A stretch of DNA of 63,831 bases, from NCBI RefSeq assembly GCF_001580015.1, contig NZ_LSZQ01000017.1, positions 1 to 63,831 on the forward strand. Direction: 5' to 3'. The notes under the pieces are model-generated. The model was not told the origin of the DNA and did no database searches. It saw only the letters and a program-made list of their open reading frames with translations. This document shows, in pieces, positions 1 to 8,186 of this stretch. Numbering within the stretch: the stretch's first letter is position 1; each line of letters opens with the position of its first letter. Made by a program: the position numbers and the translations under genes. The DNA comes from Cephaloticoccus primus (lineage in GTDB: Bacteria; Verrucomicrobiota; Verrucomicrobiia; Opitutales; Opitutaceae).

Positions 1-32
1 ATATAATCTTTGGAGCCGTCGTGACTGAGCAG

Positions 33-1439
33 CTTAACTGCCGAATAGGCAGCTTAGAAATGCGCGCGTTTGATGAGGTCGTAGAGGTGGCCCTTAACTG
101 CCGAATAGGCAGCTTAGAAAAGAACTGGAAGTCGTGCGCGGTGCGTTGGTCTCTTAACTGCCGAATAGGCAGCTTAGAAAATTCGGGCTTTCTTTCTTCT
201 GGCGCGGGCTGGCTTAACTGCCGAATAGGCAGCTTAGAAAGTCCACGTGCCACTCTTCCACTCCCTGATCACTCTTAACTGCCGAATAGGCAGCTTAGAA
301 AGGCACATACGTCACTCGCGACCCCGTCCACGACTTAACTGCCGAATAGGCAGCTTAGAAACTTGGTTTTAGTCGCCCGCCTGGTCTGTCAGGCTTAACT
401 GCCGAATAGGCAGCTTAGAAATCGCCGACCTCGGAGACGACGACGGTGAAGATCTTAACTGCCGAATAGGCAGCTTAGAAAAAAGGCCAGATCCGCGACT
501 TCCTCCCCGACCCCTTAACTGCCGAATAGGCAGCTTAGAAAAGTCCCCGGCCGCCGCGACCGCTACGCGGCCACTTAACTGCCGAATAGGCAGCTTAGAA
601 ACGCTGCCCCCGCGCACCACGGCCGTATAGCGCCTTAACTGCCGAATAGGCAGCTTAGAAACTTCGGAGCCCTGCGCCTGCGCCCACCGCTAGCTTAACT
701 GCCGAATAGGCAGCTTAGAAACGATGATCTGGAAGAGCCACACGCTGGTCTCGCTTAACTGCCGAATAGGCAGCTTAGAAAAGAGTCGCTGGCCAGGGGT
801 GAAGGTGAGGCCGACTTAACTGCCGAATAGGCAGCTTAGAAATGCTGGAGGGCACGGGCAAGCTGGCGGAGCAGCTTAACTGCCGAATAGGCAGCTTAGA
901 AATTCTCCAGGCTGGCTTTGATGTACATGCAGAACTTAACTGCCGAATAGGCAGCTTAGAAAGGTACGCAGTGGATGGGCTGCGCTGCATAGAACTTAAC
1001 TGCCGAATAGGCAGCTTAGAAATCCCAGTCGTCATCAGCGGCGGCTTGGGCGGCCTTAACTGCCGAATAGGCAGCTTAGAAAAGCGCCATGACCTCGGCG
1101 AGCGTGGCCTGCTTCTTAACTGCCGAATAGGCAGCTTAGAAATTGGAAGAGATGAGCAAGGCGGTGCTCAACTTAACTGCCGAATAGGCAGCTTAGAAAT
1201 CAGGCCAATCAGCAGTCAGCTCCTTTGGTTTCTTAACTGCCGAATAGGCAGCTTAGAAAGATGGGCAGTTCGACGATGTTGCGCATGGCGACTTAACTGC
1301 CGAATAGGCAGCTTAGAAACTCGGCCCAACCGTGGGTGAGCAGATGCTCGGCTTAACTGCCGAATAGGCAGCTTAGAAATTCCGCAATAATCCCGCACGC
1401 TCAATATCCTTCTTAACTGCCGAATAGGCAGATTTAAAA
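33..1439 (+). CRISPR. Type I-F-like CRISPR array, 24 repeats and 23 spacers
   Basis: A 28-bp repeat beginning CTTAACTGCCGAATAGGCAG and ending CTTAGAAA recurs with a 60-bp period. Spacers are 32 bp, except two of 33 bp (241-273, 782-814) and one of 29 bp (1143-1171). The repeat contains a CTGCC/GGCAG stem and differs from the familiar I-F repeat at only about four positions, which is the basis for the subtype call. The last repeat (1412-1439) has a degenerate 3' end, so the trailer is on the right and the leader, with the newest spacers, lies left of the window. Positions 1-32 are exactly one spacer length, so the array probably continues off the left edge. No cas genes are in the window. Short open frames through the array are artefacts of the repeat. 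Confidence 0.97.
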
Positions 1440-1471
1440 CTATCGCATAGTCAGTCCAGTTGCCGAAAAGC

Positions 1472-1499
1472 CTTAACTAGTTTGGCGAAGTAACCGGGT
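1472..1499 (+). repeat. Decayed 25th CRISPR repeat, still in register
   Basis: Exactly 60 bp after the start of the last recognisable repeat the sequence again begins CTTAACT and then diverges. The 32 bp between (1440-1471) have spacer length. I read this as a fossil repeat-spacer unit at the leader-distal end. Seven matching bases alone are weak evidence; the exact register makes the reading credible. Confidence 0.6.
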
Positions 1500-2892
1500 G
1501 CACGGTGCGCTTTCCTTCGGCGATGGTGGGCAAGGTCGCGCGCGACAAGGGGTGTCTGCTCACAGGATTTCGGCAGGCTTTGACCGGCTATTCCGTGACG
1601 GTAGTGCCGATGTACTCGGAGGATACCCGAGGCTATCTGGCGCCTATGATGCGGCGCAGGCCGAGGGCCGCACGAAGCTGGGTTACGGGCAGTGGCTCTC
1701 CGTGCGCACACCGGAGTTCAGGCAGCAGTTCGGCGACTGGGAGGCACTGCGCGCGCAGCAGAAGCTGGACGCGATGGAGCCGGTGAGTATCGCGGTGCCA
1801 GAGGGGTGGGAGGCGATGAGCAGGGAGCAGTGGCGCTCCGAGATGGTCGGGCGTCTTGAGTTGTTGATGGAGGACAAGGCAAATGGTCGCTCGGCGACTC
1901 CCATCGTGCACCCTGAGCTGGGGGAGATCTTTGTAAATCGGGATGGGATCAATAAAACAAAGAGTGCGTCGGCTGATCCTGCAAAAATCCTGGTCGCGGC
2001 CCATGTGAAGGATGTGCTCCCGCAGGCGATTTATGCGTACAGCAGGCCGCTGAATAAGCCAAAAAGGGATGTCCGTATTGAGGGTTACGCGACGCTCTAC
2101 GCAAAGGTAGAGGTGGGCGGGGTGCCCTTGATCGCGGTCTTCACCGTCGAGCGCAAAACGGATGGCAAGTGGTACTACAACACCGTGATGCGGCTGGCGG
2201 CGTCTGAAGACGAAAAGACCCGCAAGTTTCAAATAGGCGGCATGACTGGCAAGCCAGTTCAGGGTACGCCCCTTGCGGGTCTGGCTGAAGGCAAGCGCGA
2301 TGTACTGCGCCGTGTCAAGGCCGAATCGGTGTCGCAGGCGGTGGATCCTGACACGGGCGCGCCGGTGGCGCAGCTCACGGGCAAGGAGTTTGCAAGGGCA
2401 CCGGGGGCTCTGGCGGATCGTGTGGCCAAATGGTATGCCAAGAATAAAGTCTCCAAAGTTGAAGTAGAAGGGGTTGGGCCAGTGAGCCTCGACAGGCGAG
2501 CGGTGCAGAACAGTATTTCTCACGGGCTGGGGAGAGCCAAGGTAGTCGCGTTTGCCGCTGTGCCCAACATCCTGCGCAAAGGAAGAATCGTGCACGAGGA
2601 GTCTCTGCGTGGAACCCGCGATGGGGATTACATACATATCGCTGCGCCCGTCCATATCGCCGGTGAGCCTCACATCGTGGATGTAGACGTAAAAGCTGAC
2701 CGCAATGGCAGCCGGATGTATCTACACGACGTGGAGGCCAGGGAGGTACTCCGGCTATCTGCCTACGCAAGCGAGGGAACCCCGCGCGGTGGTGATGTAG
2801 CATCAAGTACTACAGAGCAGCAGTCCGCATCAGCAGATGCCGGAGTGGTCGAGACGTGCTGCGGCCTATCTTCTCTGTCAAGGCCGATATAG
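1498..2892 (+). pseudogene. Truncated phage-type large polyvalent protein (LPD-like domains)
   Basis: The 464-codon open frame has no credible start; the first possible one is a GTG inside the decayed CRISPR repeat. A stretch around residues 60-80, reading WLSVRTPEFRQQFGDWEA, is typical of the large polyvalent proteins of phages and conjugative elements. Two related blocks follow: about residues 95-240, and about 300-420 with a sHGlgraKvvAfaavPnIL-like core. Both resemble the LPD barrel domain, so they look like a tandem pair. After the TAG at 2890 the same frame continues to about 3090 with protein-like residues (THQLRLIGEQGADRLRVRAE), suggesting a premature stop or a junction with other phage sequence. 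Function of the intact protein is not known. Most likely a mobile-element remnant stranded beside the CRISPR trailer. Confidence 0.6.
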
Positions 2893-3079
2893 AATGGCAC
2901 CCACCAGCTGCGGCTGATCGGCGAGCAGGGCGCGGACCGGCTGCGGGTGCGCGCCGAGGAGTCGCTGAGCGCGGCCGAGCGCGAGGGGGGCGAGCATGGA
3001 GGAGCTGGTCGAGGCGGAGCTGGAGCTACTGGAGGCGCAGGCAGCTCGAAAATTAGCTGTGTGCGAGTGAGCTCGGGGA

Positions 3080-3682
3080 CTAGCTCTCCAGGTTGGCGAT
3101 TACTTTGAGGACGTCGGCGGCTTGTTCGGTGGTGCTGGCTTTATAGTCGGCCCAGACGACTTTGCCGCCTTTAATCAGGAATGCCTGGCGCTGCGCGTAG
3201 TTGGTGCCGCGATATGAGGGGACGCCGAAGGCGTGCATCACTTTCTTATCGGTGTCGGCAATGAGCGTGAATGGATAGCTCTGAGCTTCTTTAAACGCGC
3301 GCTGTGCCTCCACGCTATCGGTACTCACTCCGATCACTGCGACGCCGCGGTCTGTGAGCTCTTCGTAAGCATCGCGCAATGAGCAGCCCTGCGCCGTGCA
3401 ACCGGAGGTTCCTGCCTTGGGGTAGAAGTAAACCAGCGTGTAGCGTTGACCTGCGTAAACACTGGCAAAGTTGACCACAGCCCCGCTATCGCCGAGCGCA
3501 ACCACAGCCGGTGCAGCATCACCAACGGCCAGAGGTGATTTGGCGCCACTTGCCGCGAAGCCCGGTAGCAGGAACGAGAAAAAGGCGGCCAGCGCTGCGC
3601 AAAAGCGACCACGCCCGCGCGCAGAAGAGGTGCCGGACACCGCAGAGTTTTCGGGAGTTTTGGGGGAGTTCATGGTGCGCAC
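3080..3682 (-). CDS. Exported peroxiredoxin, BCP/AhpC-TSA type
   Basis: A thiol peroxidase of about 200 aa. An N-terminal hydrophobic stretch (about residues 27-45, FCAALAAFFSFLLPGFAASG) looks like a signal peptide or anchor, so it probably acts outside the cytoplasm. The active site reads YPKAGTSGCTAQGC: peroxidatic Cys in the TxxC motif, with a second Cys five residues later, as in atypical two-Cys BCP enzymes. The usual 'PKDxTPGC' is changed to 'PKAGTSGC'. The C-terminal half has the expected thioredoxin-fold blocks (GVSTDSVEAQRAFKE, PFTLIADTDKKV, RQAFLIKGGKVVW). Start is uncertain: Met1 or Met4 (MNSPKT). Transcribed alone, away from its neighbours. Confidence 0.9.
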   Translation of the reverse strand: MRTMNSPKTPENSAVSGTSSARGRGRFCAALAAFFSFLLPGFAASGAKSPLAVGDAAPAVVALGDSGAVVNFASVYAGQRYTLVYFYPKAGTSGCTAQGCSLRDAYEELTDRGVAVIGVSTDSVEAQRAFKEAQSYPFTLIADTDKKVMHAFGVPSYRGTNYAQRQAFLIKGGKVVWADYKASTTEQAADVLKVIANLES

Positions 3683-4101
3683 CGTAAGCGACGGGGCTGC
3701 ATGCGCAATTCCCCCCGGTACACTTTTCCAGCCATTTTATCGCGGGGCACATGCGATCTCTCTAAAGATCGCAAAACACCGCCACACGCCCGCGCGGAAC
3801 AGAGCGGAACGGGGCCGCATGGCGTGACAGAAACCGCCCTCCTCCCGCGCGCGCAGTAGAGGCGCTACAACACATACGCAGTCTTTCAAGGTATGCGCGG
3901 GGCCCGCAGCCGTGCTCAAAAAGGCGCGACATACCGCCCAGCTAAACACAAAGCCGAAAACTCCACCTCGCCCGCACGCGAGGAGTGGGGGGCAGGGCGG
4001 GCAGTGCCAGCGTGTCTGTCTACCCACCCCGTCCGCCCATTCGCGGGAGCGGGAGCAGGCTCTCAGCGCGGGCGAGTACTCCAGGGCTGAAGGAGCGCAG
4101 A
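3683..4101. other. Intergenic region without a recognisable gene
   Basis: About 420 bp between two minus-strand genes. Open frames here do not look like protein. The only structure I see is a hairpin at 3753-3772 with GCGATC/GATCGC arms, 70 bp upstream of the peroxiredoxin start; it could be an operator for that gene, but nothing else supports this. Confidence 0.5.
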
Positions 4102-5190
4102 CTAAGTCGCAGGCGGCGAGATCACGCGGGCCGCGGCTTGGGCTTTGAGGCAGAGCTCGGCGGCTTTGAAGGCGTGGGCCTGGGTCATCGCTTTTTCGGT
4201 GCGGTTCAGGCAATCGAGGATCAACTCACCAAAAAAACGGAAGCCGACTTTGCCCGCGACGTTGATGAAGTGCTCTCCCTTTTCATCGACAAGGATAACG
4301 TTGTCGCCCGCCGGATCGCGGGTGACGTCGATGTACTTGCGCAGTTCGATATAGCCCTTCGTCCCGAGGATGATCGTGCGGCCATCACCCCAGGTGCCCA
4401 GGCCCTCGGGCGTGAACCAGTCGACGCGGATGTAGTTGGACGCACCGTTATCGCCGATGAGCGAGGCCTCGCCGAAGTCTTCGAGCTCGGGCGTATCGGG
4501 GTTGGCGAAGTTGCCGACTGCGGCGCTGGCGACAGTCGCGTCCTGCGCCCCACTGTAGTAGAGGAACTGCTCAAACTGGTGGCTGCCGATGTCGCAGAGG
4601 ATGCCGCCGTACTGCTCCTTGTTAAAAAACCACGCGGGGCGCGTCGGCTTGTTGAGCCGGTGCGGCCCGAGGCCGATGACCTGGATCACGCGGCCAATCG
4701 CCCCGCCGTGCACGAGATCGCCCGCGTACATCGCGCTCTCCACATGGAGTCGCTCGCTGAAGTACACCATGTACTTGCGGCCTGTCTCGCGGGTGAGCGC
4801 GCGCGCCTCCTCAAGCTGCGCGGCTGTGGTGAAGGGCGTCTTGTCGGTGAAGTAGTCCTTGCCCGCGCGCATGACGCGGCAGCCGAGCGGGCCGCGCTGG
4901 TTGGGGATCGCCGCCGCAGCCACGAGCTGCACTTCGGCATCGTCCAGAACCTCGTCGAGGCTGCGCGCGACCTGCACCTGCGGGTAAGCCTTGCGAAAGG
5001 CGTCCACCTTTTGCGGATCGGGGTCGTAAACCCACTTGAGCGTGCCGCCCGCCTCGCAGAGCCCGTTGCACTGGCCGTAGATGTGGCCGTGGTCGAGGTG
5101 CGCCGCCGCAAAGACAAACTCGCCCGGGCTGACCACGGGGCGGAGCTCGCCCTTGGGCGCGTAGTTCATGCCGTCTTTTTTTTGTGTCAT
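4102..5190 (-). CDS. Gfo/Idh/MocA family oxidoreductase (paralogue 1)
   Basis: A 362-aa NAD(P)-dependent dehydrogenase-like protein; substrate unknown, probably a sugar or cyclitol derivative. It starts MTQKKDGMNYAPKG; the reading frame stays open upstream but would overlap the neighbour, so the ATG at 5190 is chosen (a second ATG is at 5169). The nucleotide-binding part begins FVFAAAHLDHGHIYGQ, lacking a clean GxGxxG. The position of the family EKP motif reads TDKTPF, so the usual Glu is Asp. C-terminal domain blocks GGAIGRVIQVIGLGPHRLN and YGGILCDIGSHQFEQFLYY fit the family. It is a close paralogue of the upstream gene at 5250-6341 and probably co-transcribed with it (59-bp gap). Confidence 0.88.
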   Translation of the reverse strand: MTQKKDGMNYAPKGELRPVVSPGEFVFAAAHLDHGHIYGQCNGLCEAGGTLKWVYDPDPQKVDAFRKAYPQVQVARSLDEVLDDAEVQLVAAAAIPNQRGPLGCRVMRAGKDYFTDKTPFTTAAQLEEARALTRETGRKYMVYFSERLHVESAMYAGDLVHGGAIGRVIQVIGLGPHRLNKPTRPAWFFNKEQYGGILCDIGSHQFEQFLYYSGAQDATVASAAVGNFANPDTPELEDFGEASLIGDNGASNYIRVDWFTPEGLGTWGDGRTIILGTKGYIELRKYIDVTRDPAGDNVILVDEKGEHFINVAGKVGFRFFGELILDCLNRTEKAMTQAHAFKAAELCLKAQAAARVISPPAT

Positions 5191-5249
5191 GGGATTTCTT
5201 GTTGGGGAGATGGCGGGGACGGAGAGCGAGCGGCTCGCAGCGCGCGAGG

Positions 5250-6341
5250 CTAGGCAGCAGCAGGCCCGGCGATCACACGCGCGGCGGCCTGGGCCTTGAG
5301 CGCGAGTTCGGCGGCCTTGAATGCGTGCGCCTGAGTCATGGCGTTTTCGGTGCGGTTCAGGCAATCGAGGATCAGATCGCCATCGAAGCGCAGGCCGATC
5401 TTGCCGGAGACGTTCATGAAGTGCTCTCCCTTTTCGTCGACGAGGATGAGGTTGTTGATCTGCGTCTTGCGGGCGACGTCGGTGTACTTGCGCAGCTCGA
5501 TGTAGCCCTTCGTCCCGAGGATGATCGTGCGACCGTCGCCGAAGCTGTCCTTCAGTCCGGCAGGCGTAAACCAGTCCACGCGGATGTAGCTGGAGGTGCC
5601 GTTGTCGCCGATGATCGAGCACTCGCCGAAGTCTTCGAGCTCGGGCGTGTCGGAGTTGGCGAAGTTGCCCACCGCCGAGCTGGCGACCGTGCCATCCGTC
5701 GCGCCGCTATAGAACAGGTACTGGTCGAACTGGTGGCTGGCGATATCGCAGAGGATGCCGCCATACTGCTCTTTGTTAAAAAACCACGCGGGGCGGATCG
5801 CCTTACTGAGCCGGTGCGGCCCGAGGCCGAGCACCTGAATCACGCGGCCAATCGCGCCGCCCTGCACCAGATCGCCCGCGTAAACGCCGCACTCCACGTG
5901 AGTGCGCTCGCCATAGAAAACCATGTACTTGCGGCCCGTCTCGCGCGCGACGACACGCGCTTCCTCAAGCTGCGCGAGCGTCGTAAATGGCGCCTTGTCC
6001 GTGTAGTAGTGCTTGCCGCCACGCATGACGCGACAGCCGATCGGGCCGCGCTCGTTGGGGATCGCCGCAGCGGCCACGAGCTGCACCTCCGGGTCGTCCA
6101 GAATCTCGTCGAGGCTGCGCGCGACCTTCGCTTGGGGGAACGCTTTTACAAAATCGGCGACGCGCTCCGGCTGCGGATCGTAGATCCACTTGAGCGTGCC
6201 GCCCGCCGCGATGAGGCCGTTGCACTGGCCGTATACGTGGCCGTGATCGAGGTGCGCTGCCGCAAAGACAAACTCGCCCGGCTTGACCACGGGGCGCGTC
6301 TCGACTGTCGGAGCCGCATTCATGTTGTATCGTTTTTCCAT
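5250..6341 (-). CDS. Gfo/Idh/MocA family oxidoreductase (paralogue 2)
   Basis: A 363-aa paralogue of the downstream gene, similar along the whole length (FVFAAAHLDHGHVYGQ, GGAIGRVIQVLGLGPHRLS, YGGILCDIASHQFDQ). It is clearly the product of a tandem duplication. The EKP-equivalent reads TDKAPF. Start chosen at MEKRYNMN (ATG at 6341); an ATG at 6323 is the alternative. No Shine-Dalgarno sequence; the leader is C-rich. First gene of a probable two-gene operon, divergent from a third, more distant family member at 6662. Specific substrate cannot be read from the sequence. Confidence 0.88.
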   Translation of the reverse strand: MEKRYNMNAAPTVETRPVVKPGEFVFAAAHLDHGHVYGQCNGLIAAGGTLKWIYDPQPERVADFVKAFPQAKVARSLDEILDDPEVQLVAAAAIPNERGPIGCRVMRGGKHYYTDKAPFTTLAQLEEARVVARETGRKYMVFYGERTHVECGVYAGDLVQGGAIGRVIQVLGLGPHRLSKAIRPAWFFNKEQYGGILCDIASHQFDQYLFYSGATDGTVASSAVGNFANSDTPELEDFGECSIIGDNGTSSYIRVDWFTPAGLKDSFGDGRTIILGTKGYIELRKYTDVARKTQINNLILVDEKGEHFMNVSGKIGLRFDGDLILDCLNRTENAMTQAHAFKAAELALKAQAAARVIAGPAAA

Positions 6342-6661
6342 TGGGTGTGTGGGGAGAAAGGGTTTGGGAAAATCGGGGAGGTGGGGAAAGCCGCGCGAGC
6401 GCACCGTCGCTTCAGTGTGTCTACAAGAAGTGGAGGCGAAGTCGGGGGCCGGTCTGGGGCGGGCTTTATGGGAACTTGCGAAAGCGTGTAAAGGAGCCTG
6501 CGCCTGTTTTATTCAATCAGCAGGAAACCTGCTCCCCTCGACTGGCTGAACTAACGCGGATACCCGCCGGAACCCGTTGGCTCGCCTCTGGCAGAAAAGT
6601 CTGCGGAAAAAGGACTGCGCGCTCCCTTGATGTGGGGGCGCATTTCTCTTGGCTGGCGGGC
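6342..6661. other. Divergent promoter region between oxidoreductase genes
   Basis: 320 bp between divergently transcribed oxidoreductase genes. It must hold promoters for both sides. I see no gene, clear operator palindrome or RNA motif in it. Confidence 0.5.
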
Positions 6662-7747
6662 ATGGCAGCTCCCCAAAGCAAGTCCCCTCAACACTCCACG
6701 CTGGGCTTCGGCATCATCGGCAGCGGGATGATCGCCCGATTTCACGCACGCGCAATCAATGGCGCACAGGGCGCCCGCCTGGTCGGCGTCGCCAGTCGCA
6801 ATGCCGAGACCGCGCAAACGCTCGCCGCCGAGCACGGCGCGGCGCTCCACACAACGCAGCTCGACGAGCTGCTCGCGCACCCCGGCCTCGACGTAGTCTG
6901 CATCACTACGCCCAGCGGAGCCCACCTGGAGCCCGCCCTCGCGGCGATTGCAGCGGGCAAGCACCTCGTCATCGAAAAGCCACTCGAAATCACTCCGGCC
7001 CGCATCGACTCGCTCCTCGCCGCGGCGCAGAGTGCGGGCGTAGTCGTCGCACCGATTTTCCAGGCGCGCTTCGGCCAAAACGCCCAGCGGATCAAGGCCG
7101 CGATCAGCTCAGGCCGCTTTGGGCGAATCGCGCTGGCGAGTGCTTACGTAAAGTGGTTTCGCGCGGCCGAATACTACAGCGGCTGGAAAGGCACGCGCCT
7201 GCTCGATGGCGGCGGCGCGACGATGAACCAATCGATCCACGCGGTTGATTTGCTCCAATGGTTTGCCGGCATGCCAGCCGAGGTCTTCGGGCGGACGACG
7301 CGCCGCGTGCATCTGGGCATCGAGTGTGAGGATACGGCGGTCGCCAGCCTGCGCTACGCAGATGGAGCGCTCGGCACGATCGAGGCCAGCACGGCGGCCT
7401 ACCCGGGCTGGGAGCGGCGCATCGAGATCTGCGGCGAGCACGGCTCGGTCGCCCTCGAAGACGACACGATCACGCGCTGGGACTTTCGCCACGCACAGCC
7501 GGAGGACGCCGCCATCCGCGCTGCGGGCGCGAGCGGCGGCGGCTCAGGCGCGAGCGACCCGAGCGCGATCACCCACGAGCGCCATCAACTCCAGATCCAA
7601 AACCTCGTCGATCACCTGCTCGCCCAGCGCGAGGGCCGCGCGCCGCAGCCGCTGGGCATCGACGGCCCCGAAGCACGCAAAGCCGTCTCGCTGATCTGCG
7701 CGCTCTACGAATCAGCCGCAACAGGCCGCCCCGTAACGCCCGCGTAA
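6662..7747 (+). CDS. Gfo/Idh/MocA family oxidoreductase (classical type)
   Basis: A 361-aa oxidoreductase with both family signatures intact: an N-terminal Rossmann motif (GFGIIGSGMIARFHARAI) and the catalytic-lysine motif in VIEKPLEITPARID near residue 105. The C-terminal alpha/beta domain includes FRAAEYYSGWKGTRLLDGGG and QSIHAVDLLQWFAG. The chosen ATG (MAAPQSKSP) leaves the usual short N-terminus; the open frame extends upstream but does not look like protein. It is divergent from the two paralogues at 4102-6341 but more distant in sequence. Substrate unknown. Its 3' end runs straight into a mosaic hairpin element. Confidence 0.9.
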   Translation: MAAPQSKSPQHSTLGFGIIGSGMIARFHARAINGAQGARLVGVASRNAETAQTLAAEHGAALHTTQLDELLAHPGLDVVCITTPSGAHLEPALAAIAAGKHLVIEKPLEITPARIDSLLAAAQSAGVVVAPIFQARFGQNAQRIKAAISSGRFGRIALASAYVKWFRAAEYYSGWKGTRLLDGGGATMNQSIHAVDLLQWFAGMPAEVFGRTTRRVHLGIECEDTAVASLRYADGALGTIEASTAAYPGWERRIEICGEHGSVALEDDTITRWDFRHAQPEDAAIRAAGASGGGSGASDPSAITHERHQLQIQNLVDHLLAQREGRAPQPLGIDGPEARKAVSLICALYESAATGRPVTPA

Positions 7748-7752
7748 AAGTG

Positions 7753-8135
7753 CCACTACGCGTGGAGCGGCCCTGCGCGGGCGGCGGGGGACGATGTCCC
7801 CTTCCATTTTTACTGTATGGTTTGCTTGGCGGGCGTTCCGCCCGCCAAGCAAACCATACAGTAAAAAGGTCCCGACCAAAGGTCGCGGTCGTTGACCGAT
7901 TTTCTGGCGAGGCCCTCGCTGGGGCCTCGTCCGGTGCTGCACTTCTACCCGTTAACCAACGAAATCGGGCCAAATGGGTTTCCCGCTCCATCCGCATTTG
8001 ATGCCCCACTCCCTGTCGCAACGCGACAGGGGGATGGCCCGTTAAATTTGGGAATCGTGCTTCGGCACGCAGTGCCGAAGCCGATTCCCAAATTCAATGG
8101 CACGTGGCGCCCCGCCACCGCCCCACGCGCAGTGG
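7753..8135 (+). repeat. Mosaic hairpin element, copy 1 (hairpin A then B)
   Basis: Bounded by inverted repeats CCACTACGCGTGGAGCGG (7753-7770) and CCGCCCCACGCGCAGTGG (8118-8135). Inside, in order: hairpin A, a perfect 29-bp stem with a TTC loop (7807-7867); short GACC/GGTC palindromes; a conserved single-copy segment containing CAAATGGGTTTCCCGCTCC; a CCTGTCGC/GCGACAGG stem; hairpin B with AATTTGGGAATCG arms (about 8044-8094). Further palindromic module sequence continues to the stop codon of rarA (8136-8186). It sits between convergent genes. Six further copies are in this window. Confidence 0.93.
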
Positions 8136-8186
8136 AGTCTTCGACCGTTTCATTTGCCGAGGCGGCGTTGCGGCCTCGTTGGCGGA

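Noticed and set aside
21-1404. Open frames on both strands repeating a LNCRIGSLE or SKLPIRQL peptide
   Set aside because: They are translations of the CRISPR repeat; the 60-bp period is a multiple of three, so frames stay open by chance.
3985-6491. Long plus-strand frames of 422 and 435 codons
   Set aside because: Antisense to the two oxidoreductase paralogues; their similarity to each other only mirrors that duplication.
7753-8135. Reading the mosaic element as a CRISPR, integron attC array or classical REP
   Set aside because: No regular spacing, no integrase-type attC core sites, and far longer and more modular than REP units.
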